A stretch of 64,000 nucleotides of DNA from Dictyophora rubrovolvata (Eukaryota > Basidiomycota > Agaricomycetes > Phallales > Phallaceae). How positions within the stretch are numbered: the stretch's first letter is position 1; every line of letters begins with the position of its first letter. The notes beneath the pieces are model-generated. The model had not been told where the DNA came from. It ran no database searches and was given only the letters and a program-made list of their open reading frames with translations. This document shows positions 58,619 through 64,000 of the stretch, one piece after another. Made by a program: the position numbers and the translations under genes. The stretch is taken from NCBI GenBank assembly GCA_029959195.1, contig CP114120.1, positions 2,480,001 to 2,544,000 on the forward strand. Direction: 5' to 3'.

Positions 58619-60245
58619 ATGTGGTTGACGCCTGTGAGAGGAAAACATTTGGTATGGGCGATTACAGGCATGTCTCTTTTTCGTAGCCCTTTGTTGTCAT
58701 CTGCTGCTAATCGGGCATCAGCATGTTGTTGTCAGGGCTTTCTGCTTCTCGGTTAAGAAGTTTTTCTTAGAGAGTCATGGATGGGGGCTGACATCTGTAT
58801 AGGATACGACCAAGGCGTAATGTCTGGTATTGTGAGTATGAGATTAAATAGGAAAATGTTGTAGTACCTACCGTTTCTTTCAAAGATTGGAGCTGATAAC
58901 CAATTCGGAAATGATTTCAATCATCCCGATCCTGCTCAGCAAGGAACAATTGTATGTTATGGAGATCATAAGCCAATTAACTGTCCACGAAGTCTTAACA
59001 TAGGTCGCGATTTATGTGTGTCGTTTCTCCGTATACTGTATTGAAATGCATCATCGTGTCTTTTACATTGACAGGATATAGGCTGTGTCGTCGGCTCTTT
59101 ATTCACGTTCTTTTTCGGTGAACATTTCGGACGGAAAAACATGATATGCTTTGGTGCCATAACAATGCTTATCGGAACAGTGAGCATTTCTCTTAGAGAT
59201 AAAAGGGTTAAGTTGAATATAATCAGGCTATTCTAACAAGTTCGACCACGTGTGCTCAATTATACGTAGGAAGAATAGTCACCGGTATTGTGAGGAACAC
59301 TTCACATTTTCCTCATCACCCTTTAGAACTGAGGTCGTGAAGGGAAACGGCTTTAATTCCTCTTCAATTCCGGTATTTCAGTCTGAGACCTGCGCTGGTC
59401 ATATGCGAGGAGCCTTGGTTTGTCTGAACTCGACCATCACTATCCTTGGTCTGGTTATTGTGGGGTTGCCAACTAAATACTGCGATACAGCATATACTGA
59501 GAGTATTTTACAAGGCTTATTGGTTGGATTATGGATTGTCATTTGTTTCTGGACCTGTCCAGTGGCGGCTTCCCGTTGGTACGAAATTAAATGTATGCTC
59601 TCAAAAGCCCATTGTCTGACCTTTAATCCAAGGTTTTCAGGCCGTTTTCGCCCTGCTTCTGTTGTTGCAAGCTTCGGTCCTTCCCGATTCCCCTCGTTGG
59701 CTACTTTCCCATGGTAGATCGGAGGAAGCAAATGAAGTTATCGCAATGCTGGAAGGTTACGGAATTAATTCAGATGATCCAATCGTCTTTAAGAGACGAA
59801 AGGAAATAGAAGCTAGCATTGAACAAGAAAGCAAAGGAGGCAACTCATCAATAAGATCTTAAGATACGCGAACTTTGATTCGGTTTCCAGGCCCTTTCAG
59901 ATATGCAGAACTTCTTCAAGGTGGAAAATTGGGAAATTTCAGGAGAGTTTGCTTATGTATCGCTATTAATGTAATGCAGGTCAGTGAACTAGTTTAATGT
60001 ATATCTCAATCTCTCTCTCTAAACCTAATTTTAGCAATTCACAGGGTACTGTCATTCTTCATCCTGTCAAACATTGTGGATGACACTAAGCTCCGTTTTG
60101 AATTCGTGTAAATAGATCCAATATGATTAAGTGAGTGAGAATCCCATTATTAATACGAGAAACTTATAATTGACTTGTGCAGTTATCTCGCACCTGTCGT
60201 ATATCAAAACACCATGGGTTTATCTCGAAACCTCTCTCTTTAGAA
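58619..60245 (+). pseudogene. Sugar transporter (MFS), cut after about seven membrane segments
   Basis: A major facilitator hexose-type transporter. The start MWLTPVRGKHLVWAIT matches the family opening ALTSLRGKPLVWAIT. GFLLLGYDQGVMSGI, IGADNQFGNDFNHPDPAQQGT, DIGCVVGSLFTFFFGEHFGRKNM (with the GRK motif after TM2), QLYVGRIVTGI and SETCAGHMRGALV follow across short introns. LDYGLSFVSGPVQWRLPVG and then LPDSPRWLLSHGR (the PESPRWL motif after TM6) come next. The reading ends at NMINYLAPVVYQNTMGLSRNLSL, then TAG at about 60240; the usual TM8-12 half is missing and the sequence becomes unrelated. The segment between WAIT and GFLLLG reads in frame through 84 bases that may be an intron. Most likely a truncated, nonfunctional copy. 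Confidence 0.72.
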
Positions 60246-61606
60246 GCAATAACGTACGTGCTTGATATGTCGGTTTTCCTCCCTTGCTTGTATTGATTCA
60301 ATTGAAGCACAGACGGAGACTGGGCGAGGAGTTACATCGAGCGTATCAAAATAGCGAGATGGATGGAGTCGGGATGAGTAAACTAAATCTCTCGGCGCTG
60401 GACCTGCGACGCAAAGGTCGAAAGTTAGCCCATCGCTTCTATCGTTGTCTTACCCTTGTTCAGAGCGAGTAACATTCAGATCCTTAAGGAACCTACGAAC
60501 AGAACCTAATCGCGGTGCAAGATGTAGCAACAATTCGCCAAACCATAGAACGTGTCTTATCTGCGGTTACGAATACCCAACGAGATATTATTCTTGAAGT
60601 GGGAAATCTCACAAAGCAGCGAAAGGTGAATCATTAGAGACATGTCGTTTCCCAGTAGTGTCATTGTGTCATTATTTGAGATCGCAATATGTAGCAAGTT
60701 TTGTCTCTCAGGCTATACCAGGTAAGCCCCACATCATCTAGCAATTGTTCGTATTCTGAAGGAAAATAACTTTGATAAGACTTGTCCCATCCCCGATTCA
60801 GCCACTTTGGTCGATCGCAAAGGGTACCTGTCAAACTTCAAAAGCGCAAATTGCAATACTGCTGCGAGAAGCCGAAATCGGCGACATAAAACAAGGTTGA
60901 ATGCTCTTTGATCCGCCCGGTCAAATCCGATTCAAACACGCTCTATGTTTGATTGTCGCCGCGTATGTCGAAGAATGTTGTGAACGAATGGCTTCAGCTC
61001 CGGAATGATTAAGCTTTAAGGCCGAGTATGAGCATTGTCCTAAACTAAGCGCCCACACATCAGTCGGTTTTGGACAAGGCTTCGTCAGGAGTTCAAAGAA
61101 TGCTTTCGTTGGTATGGAAGTGGAAGGAGATAATTACGTCCCTTGGACTGGGAATGCCAAGTCTGTGGGTCAGAGGACGACGCGCACCATGCATCCCACG
61201 GACGGACGGACGGAGAGTATCGTCCACAGCCTGCGGACCAATGTCTTAGAGTTTGGAGAAAAAAAGGGATTAATAAGAAGACCCAATTTTCTGATTCGTT
61301 ACTTGATGTATGAATGTTAGGTCAATTTATTTTAATTGTATTCTTGGCGTTTTCTCAAGTAATCCATCATATCTTTTGAAACTACGATGATTCTAGAACA
61401 AAGCAAAGTTTTGCGATAAAAAAGGGAACAAACTACGCCTGCGTAGTGTGGATAAGACTCTACCAACAGACATAAGTAATGTAAGTATTGATCGACAAAA
61501 CACTGTCTTGAAGTATATACTAGTCTAAGCGCATGCAAAAAAAAAACCTCTGAATAGCCCGGAAAGCATCACCAAAAAGATGACACTGAACATCAGTAAT
61601 TAATCA
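60246..61606. other. Unassigned region after the transporter fragment
   Basis: About 1.35 kb of foreign-looking sequence beginning where the transporter stops. Short protein-like phrases in changing frames (LDPPGQIRFKHALCLIVAAY near 60905-60970, and TIRQTIERVLSAVTNTQRD near 60530-60590) recall fungal repeat proteins but no continuous gene could be built. A tandem GGAC run lies at 61199-61216. Probably a decayed gene fused by rearrangement. Confidence 0.3.
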
Positions 61607-62830
61607 TTAGCGAATCTCGTCTAATACCACAACCCAATAATGATTCTAAGGCAACAAAAGGGAATCAACGACAGGAACTCAGATAAGTCTAGGTCAAACC
61701 TTGCGGTGGGGCGGTCTGACAACTTTGTCAAAACAAGAACGAGAACTCAGATTCTGGCGTATGGTATTCTGAAACTCCTGATTAGGGTCTGGGGTAGACA
61801 GTCGGATGTTTCAGGCAAAAGGAACGGCTTCCACTCACATCATGAGCCTTAACATCACCGTTGCTGTCGCGAACACAGGGGAATTGTCTGGCTAATTCCA
61901 TTCGTATCTCTTGCAATGTAAGCATCCCATGCTGTGAGGAGCGGATTACTTGTTTTAACATTTCTAGCCAAGTTGGAAATCGCCCTTCAAGAGTACGACA
62001 GGTGCATCCATTTTGGTGTGGTCTCGTTACTTTTTTGCGTTGTTCCGGATGCGCAGAACGATGTTTAATTGTTGCCCTTGGGCGACGTGTTGTTTCCGGT
62101 GAGTTTTGCATACAGGAAGATGTCAAGGACGAAAGTGAGGGGCGAGAATCAAGTCTGTCTGATAGAAGGTGGGTTAAGTTTGGTTCAACTTGAAGTGAAT
62201 GAGACTTAGGGCCAACGAGGGGCTGTGGCGAGTATTGTGGGCGCAAGTATCCTTGACGCGTGAAGGTCTGACACTCTGGGGATAGTCCGTTGACGACGTT
62301 GTGCTCAAAGTCATTCGGGACAAGTGGAACGGTCTGAGTGGGTGGCGAGGGTGTAAATGAAGCAGGTGAAAGGTGAAAGGATCCAGAATGTGGGGTAAAA
62401 GGTGGTAACTTCATACCTAATTGAGGCGTTCCTATATCATAAGGCGAATCATTCTCAAAACCTTGAATAGCAGCCGACGAGCCCGAGTCGCTTCTCTGTG
62501 CTGAGTGAGCCATCAAAGTTGCTCTTTGGGATTTCTCGCAGTTCTTTTCTGAGCGAGGTTGTTGAGGAAAGATATGTGGATTGGTGTATACATCGTGTAA
62601 AATGGTTCTTATTGGAGGTAATAATTGCTTTGGTGATATTGTGTGGCGTTGTCTATCCTCACTGGCAGTATCAGGGTTGTCATACGGGTCGAAGCGGCGG
62701 CTTTCTCTAAGAAAGGCTTAATTCTGGGCGCCGAAGGAGGAGAAATAAAGGAAGACTTTTTACCTTTGTTTATGTTTAGAGTACCGTAGTAGAAAGGGCT
62801 AGGAGTACCAGGAAGTGATGTGAGCGCCAT
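61607..62830 (-). CDS. Forkhead-type transcription factor
   Basis: A nuclear regulator whose winged-helix domain is at the C-terminus. The start MALTSLPGTPSPFYYG (62830) is followed by SSFISPPSAPRIKPFLEKAA, an intron, and LMAHSAQRSDSG with a long Ser/Pro-rich middle. The forkhead part starts at RFPTWLEMLKQVIRSSQHGM, with LTLQEIRMELARQFP in place of the usual LTLSEIYxWI. After an intron at about 61860-61787 come QEFQNTIRQNLSSRSCFDKV and VRPPHRK, which match WKNSIRHNLSLNKCFxKV, then after an intron NHYWVVVLDEIR. The stop is TAA at 61607-61609. The helix-3 core keeps N.IRQNLS but has Gln for His, unlike canonical forkheads. The protein ends shortly after the wing. Confidence 0.72.
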
Positions 62831-63917
62831 TTAAATTGGGTTTCTGATTGAAATAAGTATCTCAAGCTCACCTGCATTGATATGTATTACTCAGGGACAA
62901 ATATTCAAATGAAAGAATGCTTTGAGTACTCGAGGTCAAGACGGAAAGGGCCTAATGTGCTTTGTGGTATGTTTATATATATATTTGCCCTACTCGGCCA
63001 AAACTCCAGCCTCCGTGATGGGAAAAACAGAGGTTGAAAAGCAACCACAACAAAAAAGATATGGTCTCATCTCTCTTTTCTAAAAAAATATGGAGCTTCT
63101 CGAAACACCGCGTAGCTTAATTATGCATGGTTTCATCTCGCAAGGATCTTAACCTCATGGTAATCATACAGACTCGGCCTAGCCTACAGCTGAGGGCACA
63201 GCATCAGTATAGAAACTTGATATACTAAAAATCACGTGGCATGGTATTAGTACATTGGCAATTGAAAATTCAATGCCAGTCAGCGTTCCATGAGGGAAAG
63301 AATGCTAAAAATGGGAAATCTAACTCCCATTATAATTCTAAAGAGAGTAAGGCTCGCAAGAAATCCCCATTGACGAAATACTGGCATTGTAATTTATTCA
63401 CCGTGGGTGGGACAGAATAGGGGAGCTCGACTGACAAGTACTTGGAATTTTCCGGTTCATTCTTTTTGATGGTCGAAAACAAGGTTCGGAAAGTTGCTAC
63501 GAATTATATGTCGGATTATAAGCGGTTTAGCGAATCATTAATGGCACGCTCGTGCCAAGACTTAAAAAGCCATTAACCACTTGGATAACTTGTTGAAGAT
63601 GCTGACCGATAAATGAAGATAAATAGCACAGCGGCGAGAGGAGTTTCAAACAAGAACGAAGATAGAAAGCTCGCCCATTCTACAGACAGGTTTTTAATGA
63701 AGAGGATTGCAAAAGACAGGGCGTTAGCAGAAATCTGGAGACGCGTCAGATTCCGGCACCCCGGCTGAACACGACCTTTGTCATCCTCGGACGGCCAGTT
63801 CTTGCCGGAACGTTCCCTGGATCACGAAATCGCGGAGGCAAATCAAATTGTCTTTTGACGCTCACAACCAACTCCACAAGCAACGAGTGAACTGGCCGCA
63901 TAGCTCATGCTCGTAAA
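62831..63917. other. Intergenic region
   Basis: About 1.1 kb between divergent starts. A small AT-rich promoter-like tract (TATATATATA near 62974) lies upstream of the forkhead gene. No gene recognised; the remaining frames are short. Confidence 0.45.
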
Positions 63918-64000
63918 ATGACCCAATCAAGACAACCAACACCACTGAAGACAAAGACACGCCTTAAAGCTACGCGTGTTTCCGCACAGCTTCATGCGGA
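63918..64000 (+). CDS. Possible start of a gene continuing past the window
   Basis: ATG at 63918 opens a frame MTQSRQPTPLKTKTRLKATR that stays open to the window end. It is basic and low in complexity. A gene start is plausible because the preceding sequence is non-coding, but 28 residues are not enough to identify it. Confidence 0.3.
   Translation, partial: MTQSRQPTPLKTKTRLKATRVSAQLHA

Overview
The window looks like nuclear DNA of a mushroom-forming basidiomycete (Agaricomycetes). The evidence is genes cut by many 45-70 base introns, two DUF6533-type membrane proteins, several Zn2Cys6 regulators, F-box proteins of agaric type, an O-fucosyltransferase-like family common in these fungi, and agaric-type LINE and LTR retroelements. 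No bacterial-type operons, CRISPR arrays or rRNA genes were seen.

Layout. 1-2362 is the 3' part of a NOG2-type ribosome-assembly GTPase. 4927-6336 and 25668-26877 (both minus) are two related Zn2Cys6 regulators with the same exon pattern, including a 15-base micro-exon. Between them lies a transposon island. A LINE flanked by a 15-base target duplication runs from 8623 to 24498. It carries inside it a Ty3/gypsy-type fossil whose two 2254-bp LTRs (10773-13026 and 18790-21043) face opposite ways and each hold two related reading frames of unknown function. A small Copia-type fossil follows at about 28031-29500.

From 31 kb on the window is mostly host genes: an F-box/beta-propeller-like protein (minus), a short-chain dehydrogenase (minus) head-to-head with a glutathione-independent formaldehyde dehydrogenase-like enzyme (plus), a third Zn2Cys6 regulator (39978-41328), an O-fucosyltransferase-like type II membrane protein, a divergent pair of DUF6533-like membrane proteins, an NmrA-like protein, actin-related protein Arp6 (minus), two F-box/LRR-type proteins, a sugar transporter cut after about seven membrane segments, and a forkhead-type regulator (minus). 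A near-perfect 118-bp hairpin at 58030-58147 looks like a miniature element.

The genes do not form one obvious pathway. They include informational housekeeping genes (NOG2, Arp6), regulators, a pair of redox enzymes sharing an upstream region, and lineage-expanded families (F-box, DUF6533, Zn2Cys6). Exon joins were read by eye from GT/AG sites and from the resumption of family-like sequence, so exact splice sites are predictions. I found no clearly new biochemical system. The strongest candidate for something undescribed is the pair of related proteins encoded inside the giant LTRs.
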